From positions 1 to 12,757 of the forward strand of contig RDOF01000061.1 in assembly GCA_011365025.1 (NCBI GenBank): 12,757 bases of DNA. The letters run 5' to 3'. Position numbers and translations under genes: made by a program. The notes below the pieces were generated by a model. That model was not told the origin of the DNA. It saw only the letters and a program-made list of their open reading frames with translations, and ran no database searches. Origin of the DNA: Candidatus Thorarchaeota archaeon. GTDB taxonomy: Archaea; Asgardarchaeota; Thorarchaeia; Thorarchaeales; Thorarchaeaceae. This document shows, piece after piece, positions 5,386 through 12,757 of this stretch (its first letter is position 1; every line of letters begins with the position of its first letter).

Positions 5386-8130
5386 CTACTTCCATCTGCT
5401 CACGCGTTCAGATCGCGGCCGGAATCCGGCGGAGAGCGAATGATTTCTAGCCCTTAGCAATGCAATACGGCCTTCTTTCGAGCGCGTATAAATCAAATCC
5501 ATCTCTCCCACGTACTGCTTCCACCTCTTAGCGAACGTTTCGGCATACTCCCTCTTGGTTGCAAGAACTTCGGGAACGCTATGGTAATCGAGCCTGGCAT
5601 AGCTTTTCCGGAAGATGGTCTTCCTCTCGAGAATGTACCTTGGTGATTCGACCGGTCCCAAGACCTCTTGAAGTGCCTCCATGTAGGTTGAACGCTCTCT
5701 CCGCGTACCTCCTTCAATATGGCAGAATAGCACACCTCTCTTTTCTTCTTCTACAATCACTTCCAATTCATCAAGAGGCGTAAGAATGATTCCAACATCG
5801 CACATCGATTCTACGATAGCCATTCCAATCTGGCGAACACTCGATTTGATAGGACCATGCTTGATGAACAGCCATATTGCCTTCATCAGTTTTGGTAGAA
5901 ATCTGATGAAGAAGAGCAGGAATCCTATCATAGGAGCGACAGATATGAAAGATAGAAGGGTATCTCCTAATGGAAAAACATAGTCGAAAGCCTGACGAGC
6001 GACGAAGAATCCCAGAAGGAATCCCAACTCCCATCCAAGCGCTGTCAATGTATTTCGAAAGACAAAGGCTCTGGGCACGGGTAGGCGAGCTTTCTTCGCA
6101 GTGACTTCTTCAACAAGGCGAACTCCCGCCTCCCCTCTCTTCAATGCTTCATCCCATGCTCTTCGAAGCCCCTCTCGGTTGCCAGCTCTCTCAATCATCA
6201 TCCGATTTGTTGCTTCTACCTGTTCTACCTCAAACGGAGGTCCATCTATTCCAAGTCTATCAAATCCATTCTCAATCATGGATTCAACAAAAGAAACACC
6301 AGCAAATGCCTTGAAGCGACGTTCCATTGTTTCGAAGTCTTCTCCGGGTTCTTCATTACTCAGTTTTACACATATAAGATGCCAAATATTGGAAGTCTTG
6401 TCGGGTGCCTGAGGGTTTGTCCTTATGGCTCGACCTCTCATCTGATTTGATAGCATGTACGACCCAACAAAACTCGCCAAGATTAGGGAATTGATGGACG
6501 GCGCATCCCAACCTTCACCTAGAAGGGAAGTTGTTCCCACAAGAACGTTGATACCGCCTCTCGAGAAGAGCTCGGTGATGATTTGAACGGAGCTATGGCT
6601 ATCAGATCCTGCAAAGCTAAGTATCAAATAACTTGGGTCCGCAAATGGCATGCAGGAAACTGCTTTCTCATCAATTCCACAGGATTTCGCACATTCTCGA
6701 AGAAGAGATTCAGCGTCCGCCGGGATTATTATGATGCTTCCGCTAAGAATCCCAAGTTTGCAGCCTTCAAGGTTTGACCTTCTTATCATTTCAAAAATTG
6801 GAGCTACACCAAGTTGGTCAAGCTCTGGAAGATCCCCCGGAAACTTGGGGAGGTATGCTTTCCGTATGAAATCGGTTAGAATGACCATACGAAGAAACAT
6901 TCCCAGTGATTTCAGTTCCAAAGACACGATTTCTCTAATGGATTGAAGCTTCATAATGCTCCGCTTGAGGACCGTGTTAAGATTCCGTGTGCTCCGAAGA
7001 TTCACTTGACGGTATTCTAGTGCATTAATTCTACTCAGTTGGTCCCTAATGTCCTTCAACACCTTTGGAAGGTCCTTCGCTGGAATGTCTTTTGGAAATA
7101 ACATTCCCTCTAGAAGAGTTTCAAGCCAATCAACATTATACCAGGGCAGGCCAAAATGGTCGCCCGAAATAAGTTCCATTGCCTCTCTTGGGATTTCCAT
7201 TCGTTTATGACGAAGAAACACAAGGAGACTTGAGAAGAATGTAGGATTCTCCAAGACCTCTTCAACATGTTTGCTGGTGTGCACTAGATACCTGTGATTT
7301 TGGACTTCTTCGAGAAACTCGCCATTTGATTCAATCTGCCTAATGAATTCCGCCGAAGCTATTGCAAATTCGTCAAGGGTCCTTTCTTCGCCTGGGCTAG
7401 GATAGCTGAGAAGAACTAGGTCTTGATGCGGACAGAGGTTCTTCTCAAGAACCAGCTCGGGAACTGACACCTCTGCATCAACAGGTCCGCAGAGTTCAAG
7501 GTACCTCTCCCATTCGTAGATTGAGACATCATAGGGCGGGGTTGCAGTAAGCGCAAGTACTGTACTCTCTGCGAGGTGTCTGACAACCATCGTGAGAACC
7601 CGCCACCAATTTGCCCGCAGATGATGCGCTTCATCAAGTACAACAGTCTTAACACCTGCAGTGCCTAGCAGAACAATCACATCTCTCTCTCTATTGCCGA
7701 CCAGGTTGGTTGCAGCTTGCTGCTCCCATTCAGTTTCTTCCTCATTCTCCTCTTCTTCTTCGGCTGAGTTGCTTTGCCTGTTAGAGCAGGCGCTGTAGAG
7801 ACCTTGGTACGTAGATACCGTTAGAAACTTCGGCTCAAAGATGTTAGTTGAAATCCATTCCGGTTCTTCAGAACCATCCGGGAGAAAGAATCTCACGAGT
7901 CTTGATACCCATTGGTCCCGTATCGCAAGTGTGGGTGCTAATATCAACGTGGGCTTATTGAGGCGATGAACAACTTCCAAACCTAGCAACGTTTTGCCTG
8001 AGCCCGGTGCTGCCACAACATGCAGGCGGTTATCTTCCAAGTATTCCTCAAGCTCTTGAAGCACGCGAATCTGATATGGTCTCCACTTGTACTTGAAGCC
8101 CATCTCTCTTGGAAACTTCCTCATCACCAT
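5386..8130 (-). CDS. Superfamily 2 DEAH-box helicase with hydrophobic C-terminal segment
   Basis: 914 residues from ATG at 8130; GAGG lies 4 nt upstream, and GTG or ATG one or two codons later are alternatives. Helicase signatures: Q-motif-like YKWRPYQIRVLQEL, Walker A APGSGKT (41-47), TLILAPTLAIRDQW motif Ia, an acidic insert (124-134), DEAH (166-169), TAT (195-197), motif V-like GTTSLLGEGWDAP (532-544) and motif VI QMRGRAIR (563-570). A helical region of about 300 residues separates the two RecA lobes. After lobe 2, two hydrophobic stretches (about 692-716 and 722-745) look like TM helices with a short polar link. A C-terminal domain of about 165 residues ends in LLRARNHSLSAGFRPRSERVSRWK. 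I recall bacterial relatives of similar length and the same kind of tail, but no proven function. The protein should use ATP to move on or remodel nucleic acid, perhaps at the membrane. It lies alone between an acetyltransferase gene and a convergent gene. Confidence 0.92.
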   Translation of the reverse strand: MVMRKFPREMGFKYKWRPYQIRVLQELEEYLEDNRLHVVAAPGSGKTLLGLEVVHRLNKPTLILAPTLAIRDQWVSRLVRFFLPDGSEEPEWISTNIFEPKFLTVSTYQGLYSACSNRQSNSAEEEEENEEETEWEQQAATNLVGNRERDVIVLLGTAGVKTVVLDEAHHLRANWWRVLTMVVRHLAESTVLALTATPPYDVSIYEWERYLELCGPVDAEVSVPELVLEKNLCPHQDLVLLSYPSPGEERTLDEFAIASAEFIRQIESNGEFLEEVQNHRYLVHTSKHVEEVLENPTFFSSLLVFLRHKRMEIPREAMELISGDHFGLPWYNVDWLETLLEGMLFPKDIPAKDLPKVLKDIRDQLSRINALEYRQVNLRSTRNLNTVLKRSIMKLQSIREIVSLELKSLGMFLRMVILTDFIRKAYLPKFPGDLPELDQLGVAPIFEMIRRSNLEGCKLGILSGSIIIIPADAESLLRECAKSCGIDEKAVSCMPFADPSYLILSFAGSDSHSSVQIITELFSRGGINVLVGTTSLLGEGWDAPSINSLILASFVGSYMLSNQMRGRAIRTNPQAPDKTSNIWHLICVKLSNEEPGEDFETMERRFKAFAGVSFVESMIENGFDRLGIDGPPFEVEQVEATNRMMIERAGNREGLRRAWDEALKRGEAGVRLVEEVTAKKARLPVPRAFVFRNTLTALGWELGFLLGFFVARQAFDYVFPLGDTLLSFISVAPMIGFLLFFIRFLPKLMKAIWLFIKHGPIKSSVRQIGMAIVESMCDVGIILTPLDELEVIVEEEKRGVLFCHIEGGTRRERSTYMEALQEVLGPVESPRYILERKTIFRKSYARLDYHSVPEVLATKREYAETFAKRWKQYVGEMDLIYTRSKEGRIALLRARNHSLSAGFRPRSERVSRWK

Positions 8131-8275
8131 GCGGCCTCGATCCTAGATTCTCTCATCACTAGCTTCCCCTAGAGGATGCCAAACTCAATTCCAGTCAAGA
8201 ACCACGATTAAGACAGCATCCGGTCTGGACCTATTAATCGATTTCGTAGGAACCTGCAAAGTTGGCCTGCGATAT
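8131..8275. other. Helicase upstream region
   Basis: This 145-bp gap follows the acetyltransferase stop and leads into the helicase start. The best TATA-like sequence on the minus strand is CGATTAATAG (about 8231-8240) preceded by a purine-rich CGAAAT, roughly 100 nt before the ATG. It is weak. No hairpin terminator for the acetyltransferase is evident. Confidence 0.3.
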
Positions 8276-9469
8276 TCAGAAGCTTTCGGTCAGCCATGGC
8301 GTTTCTCTTGAGAACCAATTAAACAGAGTTGCTGGCGTGCGCCCCTTTAGATAGCCGATTCTTCTTAGGCTCTCCTCTCCCAGCGTTCCATATAGGATTG
8401 ATGTCAACCCCTCGATTGATATGGCTGTCGTGGCATCCTCCTTTGAAGGTTCTGCAAGTATCATTCCGTTGCTGCCTTTAAAACTAAAGACTCCATTGTT
8501 CCACGACAGCAAGTTATCCTGAACCTTGATGATCTCACTCTTCTCATCCTCAACTGTCAATCCATTGAATGCAGCTGGAATGTTAACAATTCTTGCCATG
8601 GTCACGATGTTTGTTGTGGCTGTAATAGTGTGTAGGTCTGAAAGCCAGTGGTAGTAGTCGCCCATTCTGCTTGAAGCTGTCAAACTCACCTTAACAATCT
8701 GGTCGGCATGAAGGTAAATAAACCTGAGAAGCGCATCTCTTCCCTCCAGTGTTGACCAATGAATCTCAGAGATGCTCATGGTTCCAGTTTCAGCCCATCC
8801 ATGACCCTCTCCATATCCTTTAATGGTGTAAAGCATTACGCCTTCTGCTTCACCCTTTTCATTTCTAGCTACGGCCACCTTGCTTCTTATCTTGTCCAGT
8901 TTCTGCTTCCACTGAGCATCATTTCTTAGTGCACCACCGTGGATTGAGTGTATGGATTTCTCATGCACCGATCGCCAAGCCTTCCCTGCTTTTTCTCCCT
9001 CCTCTCTTAATGCCATGTATCCTCTTGGACACGCAATACCAGCAAGATTGGCTGGATTTAGTGTCAGGGTTTGAGTCGGTGGCATCTTGACATATCCAAG
9101 CGCTGCATAAAACGTGTCTTTGAACGGATATAGTGTGCTTAGTGCGTAGTTGTCCTGCTTCAAGTCCTGCAGAATTCGCAGCATTAGGTCACGGACGTAC
9201 CCCTTTCGTCTGTATTCAGGCGCGCTTGCAACCATTCCAATGCCAGCCATCGGTTTGAAAGCGCCACGAATGTTCTGCTCAAGTGATAGAACGCGTGCAG
9301 TGGCGATTGGAACTCCATCCACCTCGTGCAGGTAATATTCGTTATAGCTTTCTGCGAGTATCTCATTGTATCTCTCAAAAGAGCTCTCAGGTATGCTATA
9401 GGCATAGGCAGCCAGCTGAAGGATTTTGTCTACGTCTTGTTCTGAGCAACGTCGTATTATACTTGGCAT
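8276..9469 (-). CDS. Eis-like GNAT N-acetyltransferase with C-terminal SCP2-like domain
   Basis: 397 residues, the usual length of the Eis family (about 400). The first GNAT fold carries the acetyl-CoA motif IGMVASAPEYRRKGYVRDLM (78-96, R/Q-x-x-G-x-A type). A YPFKDTFYAALGYV segment follows (114-127), where one of Tyr121/Tyr126 matches the catalytic tyrosine position of Eis proteins. A second, degenerate GNAT-like domain occupies about 150-285, with a sterol-carrier-like domain to the end. The chain ends in ...TESF; in Mycobacterium tuberculosis Eis the C-terminal phenylalanine carboxylate takes part in catalysis, so this end may be functional. Eis enzymes acetylate amines on aminoglycosides, peptides or proteins; the substrate here is unknown. 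A TATA-like GCTTTAGTAG about 27 nt before the ATG implies a leaderless or very short leader, and a palindrome lies just upstream of it. Confidence 0.87.
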   Translation of the reverse strand: MPSIIRRCSEQDVDKILQLAAYAYSIPESSFERYNEILAESYNEYYLHEVDGVPIATARVLSLEQNIRGAFKPMAGIGMVASAPEYRRKGYVRDLMLRILQDLKQDNYALSTLYPFKDTFYAALGYVKMPPTQTLTLNPANLAGIACPRGYMALREEGEKAGKAWRSVHEKSIHSIHGGALRNDAQWKQKLDKIRSKVAVARNEKGEAEGVMLYTIKGYGEGHGWAETGTMSISEIHWSTLEGRDALLRFIYLHADQIVKVSLTASSRMGDYYHWLSDLHTITATTNIVTMARIVNIPAAFNGLTVEDEKSEIIKVQDNLLSWNNGVFSFKGSNGMILAEPSKEDATTAISIEGLTSILYGTLGEESLRRIGYLKGRTPATLFNWFSRETPWLTESF

Positions 9470-9490
9470 ACCCTCTGCAACGCTGCTCTC

Positions 9491-9500
9491 CTACTAAAGC
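9491..9500 (-). promoter_or_regulatory. Candidate TATA box of the acetyltransferase gene
   Basis: GCTTTAGTAG on the minus strand is centred about 27 nt before the ATG at 9469, the spacing expected for an archaeal leaderless transcript. There is no well-spaced Shine-Dalgarno: GAGG sits only 2 nt from the ATG. Confidence 0.45.
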
Positions 9501-9503
9501 ATG

Positions 9504-9521
9504 ATTGTTGGAGCCAACAAT
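9504..9521. promoter_or_regulatory. Perfect inverted repeat ATTGTTGG-AG-CCAACAAT upstream of the acetyltransferase promoter
   Basis: Two perfect 8-bp arms with a 2-bp centre lie immediately upstream of the TATA-like element of the acetyltransferase gene, the usual place for an activator or repressor of an archaeal promoter. The 2-nt centre makes an RNA hairpin unlikely, and no T-run follows, so a dimeric transcription-factor site is more likely than a terminator for the oxidoreductase gene. Confidence 0.55.
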
Positions 9522-9644
9522 GGTTCCAGTGGCAGCAAACCAAGAACTATTGGAATTTGCCAGGGCAAAATGGGTATTGCCTCTTGCCTCTCCCTACTGC
9601 GACAAATGCACAAACAACCAGTGCCTCTCTCAACCCTCTCTTTT
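9522..9644. other. Oxidoreductase 3' region
   Basis: No gene is supported. A second short inverted repeat, TTTGCC-AG-GGCAAA (9556-9569), lies here. No strong T-tract follows on the minus strand, so the terminator of the oxidoreductase gene is not clear. Confidence 0.3.
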
Positions 9645-11828
9645 CTATTTCCACGCTTCGTCGCTAGCGGGTAATGTTTCTTTTGAGGGTTCTGTTCCCT
9701 CATACTTCTTCACGATATCGACAACCTCAGGTATCCAGTCAAGACCCAGTTTCTTGACCTTTTCCATTGTTGGAACGCCGTTTCGAGTCCAGCCCCGTCG
9801 TTTGTAGGCAGCATCGGTCAGAAGGCGGTACTTCTCTTCCCTGTGCTTTCTGAGATTCTTGTTCTTCTCGGTAGTGCTCATCCTAGAGATGTCGACACCC
9901 AACTCCTTGAGTTGTTCATCGTATCTCTCCTGTCGGCTCTCATATTCCCAATCAGTCACTGGGCCGGCACTCCTGTACGGAATGAAGGAGTCATTGATTC
10001 TGAGGCCCTTACCCTGCCGGATGTTAAATATGCGCTGGAAGTTGTAGACCTTCTCACTCATTGCAATAAGGTCCTTCCCCTCAACCTTGCGGCCAGTGAC
10101 AGCACCGAAGAAACGAGCATAGAATGCAACATGACCTGGCACCTTGGCCGGTTCGCTGGTCTGGGCATTGTCTGCAGGGACCACATCGTTCCAAGGTAAT
10201 TTGCACAGCCCATTGAGTCCGAACCATGTCCTCCACATCGGGAAGTAGTGCAAAGCCTCAGCCTTGTCCTGAAAGGTTGGTAAGTAGTTGTGAACTTGGT
10301 CCATGAAGATAAGCCAAGCTTCGTCATGCTGTGGTCCCTTCAGAGTGAGACCATATCCACCCTGCTGAGCCAGGCTCTCCTTGGTCACGTATTCTGAGTA
10401 CTCGAGACCCTTGTGTTCCATGCCAATGTCCTGCAGGTGCTGCGGGTCAACGCCGAACTTGTTAGCGAAGTACTTCTTCAGGTAGGCCACGCCTTTGCCG
10501 AAGTGCTGTCCTCCGAAGCCCTTCCCTTCTGCAATCTCATGAAGTACAGCAAGAGCCTCTTTGGCAGCGCCCCATTTCAGAGCGTGTCCTCCCGTTGCCT
10601 TCTCGTTGATATAGCCATCAGAGAACAGCTCCATGACGAAAGCCATTGTTGTACCAAAACTGATTGTATCTATGCCGTAAGCATCGCAATAGAAGTTCAG
10701 TTCTGCCACCATGTGTGGATCGAAGACACCAATGTTGGAACCACACCCAGCAATGGTTTCGTACTCCGGCCCGTCAACGACTACTTTCTTGCCCTTGAAA
10801 GGCCCAGTCTTCGGAACGAAGCTTTCGATGCAGTGTGAGCAGTTTATTGCGCAGGGTCTCCAACACCCATCCCATCCTTTTCCTGCATTTGTGTATATGT
10901 TCTCCCATGAATCAGCAAAGAGCGTCTTGGCCTCAGGAGCTCCACCTGCTCTAAAGTTCCATGTTGGTAGAAGGTCGAACTCATCCATGATGGAGGGTAA
11001 GTGTGCAGTGCCTACAAGCCGCATTCTGTTTTGTTTGGGATCCACTTCAAGTATCTCTCCCGAATGCTCCCTGCCAACTTTCTTGACCTCATCCATATCA
11101 GCCGGACCATTCATGTCCAGCGTAATCTTGTCCTTTTTGGCAACCAATGCCTTGATCTTCTTGTTTCGAAAGACACTACCTATTCCACCGCGTCCTGCCT
11201 GCTTGTAGCGAGGCAGGTCTCGTCTCATGTCCCACCACGAGAAGTTGAGGCAACTGAACCACGAGTGCTCTCCACCGGGTCCAGCAGTAACCACTGATAT
11301 GTCCTTGCCCTCTTTCTCAGTATGCCTTTCGCTCAATACACGGGTTATCTCGTAGGCAGTGTCAGGAAGGTGTGAAGCGTCACGGATCTCTATCTTCCCA
11401 TTATCGCCATCAATGAAGATGTATACATCCTTCTTGGCTTTCCCCTGAATCTCCAAAGCGTCAAAGCCTGCGAACTTCAGATTGGGCCCAAAATAGCCAC
11501 CAACGTTGCTGTCAATGACCTGTCCAGTTTCGGGAGAAATAGCCGTTACGATTGACTTCCCTGCACCGGGATATTGAGTGACACCTCCAAGTGGCCCCGT
11601 GGCAATGCAAATCTCATTCTCAGGATCATCCCATTTCACAGCACGATCCTTTGGGAGACTGTTCCACATCAGCCAGAGGTCGAAGCCCTTTCCACCAGTG
11701 AAAGTTTCTTTCATTCTCTTGTCGACAGGCTTGATTTTGATTGTACTATCATTCAAGTTCACATAGAGTGTCTGATTCGCATATCCCCGGCTAATCTGGG
11801 GAATTTCGTACTTCAGCTCCTTCAGCAT
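9645..11828 (-). CDS. aor: Aldehyde:ferredoxin oxidoreductase family tungstopterin enzyme
   Basis: 727 residues, longer than the roughly 600-620 of classical archaeal AOR. GGAGAG stands 8 nt before ATG 11828. N-terminal domain: FTGGKGFDLWLMW (43-55), ATGPLGG, PGAGKSIVTAISPETGQ, SNVGGYFGPNLKFAGFDALEIQGK (108-130) and AGRGGIGSVFRNKKIKAL (211-228), all AOR hallmarks for binding the bis-tungstopterin. Middle: four close cysteines, Cys322, 326, 330 and 333, then GPEYETIAGCGSN and YGIDTISFG. The fourth classical [4Fe-4S] ligand is Cys542 in NGLCKLP. The C-terminal part has EKVYNFQRIFNIRQG and RRGWTRNGVPTMEKVKKLGL. The family oxidises aldehydes to acids with ferredoxin in the cytosol, often those from 2-keto acid decarboxylation during peptide fermentation. 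The exact aldehyde cannot be read here. It is divergent from a PEP carboxykinase gene. Confidence 0.95.
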   Translation of the reverse strand: MLKELKYEIPQISRGYANQTLYVNLNDSTIKIKPVDKRMKETFTGGKGFDLWLMWNSLPKDRAVKWDDPENEICIATGPLGGVTQYPGAGKSIVTAISPETGQVIDSNVGGYFGPNLKFAGFDALEIQGKAKKDVYIFIDGDNGKIEIRDASHLPDTAYEITRVLSERHTEKEGKDISVVTAGPGGEHSWFSCLNFSWWDMRRDLPRYKQAGRGGIGSVFRNKKIKALVAKKDKITLDMNGPADMDEVKKVGREHSGEILEVDPKQNRMRLVGTAHLPSIMDEFDLLPTWNFRAGGAPEAKTLFADSWENIYTNAGKGWDGCWRPCAINCSHCIESFVPKTGPFKGKKVVVDGPEYETIAGCGSNIGVFDPHMVAELNFYCDAYGIDTISFGTTMAFVMELFSDGYINEKATGGHALKWGAAKEALAVLHEIAEGKGFGGQHFGKGVAYLKKYFANKFGVDPQHLQDIGMEHKGLEYSEYVTKESLAQQGGYGLTLKGPQHDEAWLIFMDQVHNYLPTFQDKAEALHYFPMWRTWFGLNGLCKLPWNDVVPADNAQTSEPAKVPGHVAFYARFFGAVTGRKVEGKDLIAMSEKVYNFQRIFNIRQGKGLRINDSFIPYRSAGPVTDWEYESRQERYDEQLKELGVDISRMSTTEKNKNLRKHREEKYRLLTDAAYKRRGWTRNGVPTMEKVKKLGLDWIPEVVDIVKKYEGTEPSKETLPASDEAWK

Positions 11829-11979
11829 GCAGTTGACTCTCCGTTTGTCAAGGGTCCAGTGTGCTAGTGCACTCTCAGCATGACGTTCGGTGATGAGCAG
11901 GCATTTGAGTCTTACCTTCGCCGACCTGCATGATTGTGCATATGGTTAGATGCCTAATGCCTTGCCGCGGGCGACGGTA

Positions 11980-11987
11980 TTATATTC
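11980..11987 (+). promoter_or_regulatory. Candidate TATA box of the PEP carboxykinase gene
   Basis: TTATATTC within GGTATTATATTCTTG predicts a transcription start near 12010 and a leader of about 30 nt carrying the ribosome binding site at 12032. Confidence 0.55.
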
Positions 11988-12031
11988 TTGCCCTACTGAG
12001 AAGAGAATGCCGGGAATCGAGATTTCGAATT

Positions 12032-12036
12032 GAGGT
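12032..12036 (+). promoter_or_regulatory. Ribosome binding site of the PEP carboxykinase gene
   Basis: GAGGT stands 6 nt before ATG 12043. An in-frame TGA at 12031-12033 rules out any earlier start. Confidence 0.75.
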
Positions 12037-12042
12037 ACAGAA

Positions 12043-12757
12043 ATGCCTAGCCACACGGATATTCTTCAGTCATCGCTCACAGATGTCAACCTTCGGAAAC
12101 TACTCACAATCCCTAACCCAAGGGTACACCAGTTCGTCGCCGAGGCAATAGAGCTTTGCAAACCCATGAAGGTTTTTGTCTGCGATGACAGCAGAATGGA
12201 CGTTGAGTATATTAGGAAGACAGCGATTGCCCGAGGGGAAGAAGCCCCTTTGGCCATTCCCACACATACTGTGCATTTTGACGGACTTCATGACCAGGCA
12301 AGAGACAAGGAACATACCACGTATCTGGTTCCTGAAGGGGAATCACTTGGTGAGCACCTCTTACAAATGGAACGGGATGAGGGTCTCCATTTGGTCAAGG
12401 AAAGACTTGATGGAGCTATGGAAAACAAGAAGATGGTCGTTCGCTTCTTTTGCTTGGGTCCGCGAGACTCTGAGTTCTCAATTCCTTGTGTCCAAATCAC
12501 TGATTCCTTCTACGTAGCTCACAGCGAGGACTTGCTTTACAGGCGCGGCTATGACTATTTTCGTAGGTCCCCTGCAGACAGCGAAGTTTTCTGGATGTTG
12601 CACTCTTCCGGAAAGCTCATGCACTCTGTAAGCATAGACTGGCAGAAGCGGGGAGTCGCCATTGACTACAAAGAGAACACGGTGTACAGCTACAATACAC
12701 AATATGCTGGCAACACTATTGGTCTGAAAAAACTGGCTCTACGTTTGGCAATCCGCA
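12043..12757 (+). CDS. pckG: Phosphoenolpyruvate carboxykinase (GTP), 3' partial
   Basis: 238 residues are visible before the window ends, about 40% of the usual length of around 600. The ATG is fixed by GAGGT 6 nt upstream and an in-frame stop just before it. Family marks: an N-terminal KVFVCDDSRMDVEYIRKTAI, HDQARDKEHTTYLVP (83-97), where Arg87 matches the substrate-binding arginine of GTP-type PEPCK, FFCLGPRDSEFSIPCVQITDSFYVAHSEDLLYR (the IGVEITDSPYV-like block), and YNTQYAGNTIGLKKLALRLA (218-236), where Tyr221 matches the YGGNSLLGKKC block. The P-loop, kinase and metal-binding parts lie outside. The enzyme interconverts oxaloacetate plus GTP with PEP, CO2 and GDP in the cytosol. It feeds gluconeogenesis or, in reverse, CO2 fixation into C4 acids. 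The version looks archaeal (Thermococcus-like) in the N-terminal half. It is divergent from the oxidoreductase gene, which suits amino-acid use. Confidence 0.92.
   Translation, partial: MPSHTDILQSSLTDVNLRKLLTIPNPRVHQFVAEAIELCKPMKVFVCDDSRMDVEYIRKTAIARGEEAPLAIPTHTVHFDGLHDQARDKEHTTYLVPEGESLGEHLLQMERDEGLHLVKERLDGAMENKKMVVRFFCLGPRDSEFSIPCVQITDSFYVAHSEDLLYRRGYDYFRRSPADSEVFWMLHSSGKLMHSVSIDWQKRGVAIDYKENTVYSYNTQYAGNTIGLKKLALRLAIR

Larger units (their letters stand above)
11829..12042. other. Divergent oxidoreductase/PEP carboxykinase promoter region
   Basis: The 214-bp gap between divergent starts holds a clear promoter for the plus gene (TATA-like at 11980-11987) but no convincing TATA for the minus gene. 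AGTGCACT (11866-11873) is a small palindrome. Several GCAT-containing words cluster at about 11927-11965. Confidence 0.45.

Noticed and set aside
9514..9569. Two inverted repeats as terminators of the oxidoreductase gene
   Set aside because: Two-base centres cannot form good RNA loops and no T-run follows on the minus strand.
10413..11208. Plus-strand frames of 141 and 165 residues over the oxidoreductase gene
   Set aside because: They are antisense to strongly conserved AOR motifs and their products look like translated antisense.
12066..12702. Minus-strand frames over the PEP carboxykinase gene, and a plus-strand frame at 12176-12517
   Set aside because: The frame starting at 12043 is open to the window end and carries recognisable PEPCK blocks; the others are shadows.
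1..12757. tRNA, rRNA, CRISPR array, insertion sequence or att sites
   Set aside because: No cloverleaf, repeated spacer array, transposase or terminal inverted repeats were seen; a covariance-model scan was not possible here.

Overview
The window looks like chromosomal DNA of an Asgard archaeon, probably of the Thorarchaeota type. This rests on four things. Archaeal-style promoters (a TATA element with no bacterial -35) sit in front of genes. GGAG/GAGGT ribosome binding sites precede TTG as well as ATG starts. The metabolic genes are typical of archaea (tungsten aldehyde oxidoreductase, Thermococcus-like GTP-dependent PEP carboxykinase). There are also cell-surface proteins with a NosD-like beta-helix, an Ig-like domain and a threonine stalk, and proteins resembling eukaryotic vesicle-coat appendages. 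The assignment is inferred from protein style; no rRNA or marker gene is present.

Layout. 1-1721 (+): a two-gene surface operon, with a 5'-truncated beta-helix/Ig-like/Thr-stalk membrane protein followed 13 nt later by a small secreted, membrane-anchored protein that starts at TTG. It converges, with only 3 nt between stops, on 1725-4174 (-): two tandem paralogues. Each has an N-terminal membrane anchor, a two-part domain resembling the adaptin/coatomer appendage (ear), and a C-terminal four-cysteine zinc ribbon. A 317-bp divergent control region (4175-4491) separates them from 4492-5313 (+), a protein of about eight membrane segments that ends at a clear hairpin/T-rich terminator. 5386-8130 (-) encodes a superfamily 2 helicase with an unusual hydrophobic, membrane-like segment before its conserved C-terminus. 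8276-9469 (-) is an Eis-like N-acetyltransferase. 9645-11828 (-) is an aldehyde:ferredoxin oxidoreductase family enzyme. 12043 to the window end (+) is the N-terminal part of a GTP-type PEP carboxykinase, transcribed divergently from it.

How the genes may work together. The divergent oxidoreductase/PEP carboxykinase pair fits peptide or amino-acid fermentation with gluconeogenesis. The appendage-like pair is the most notable part: both copies are predicted to display a cytosolic protein-interaction module from a membrane, as an anchored cargo or coat receptor might. That role is inference. The helicase, acetyltransferase and multi-pass membrane protein have no obvious shared pathway with their neighbours. 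I saw no tRNA, rRNA, CRISPR array or insertion sequence.
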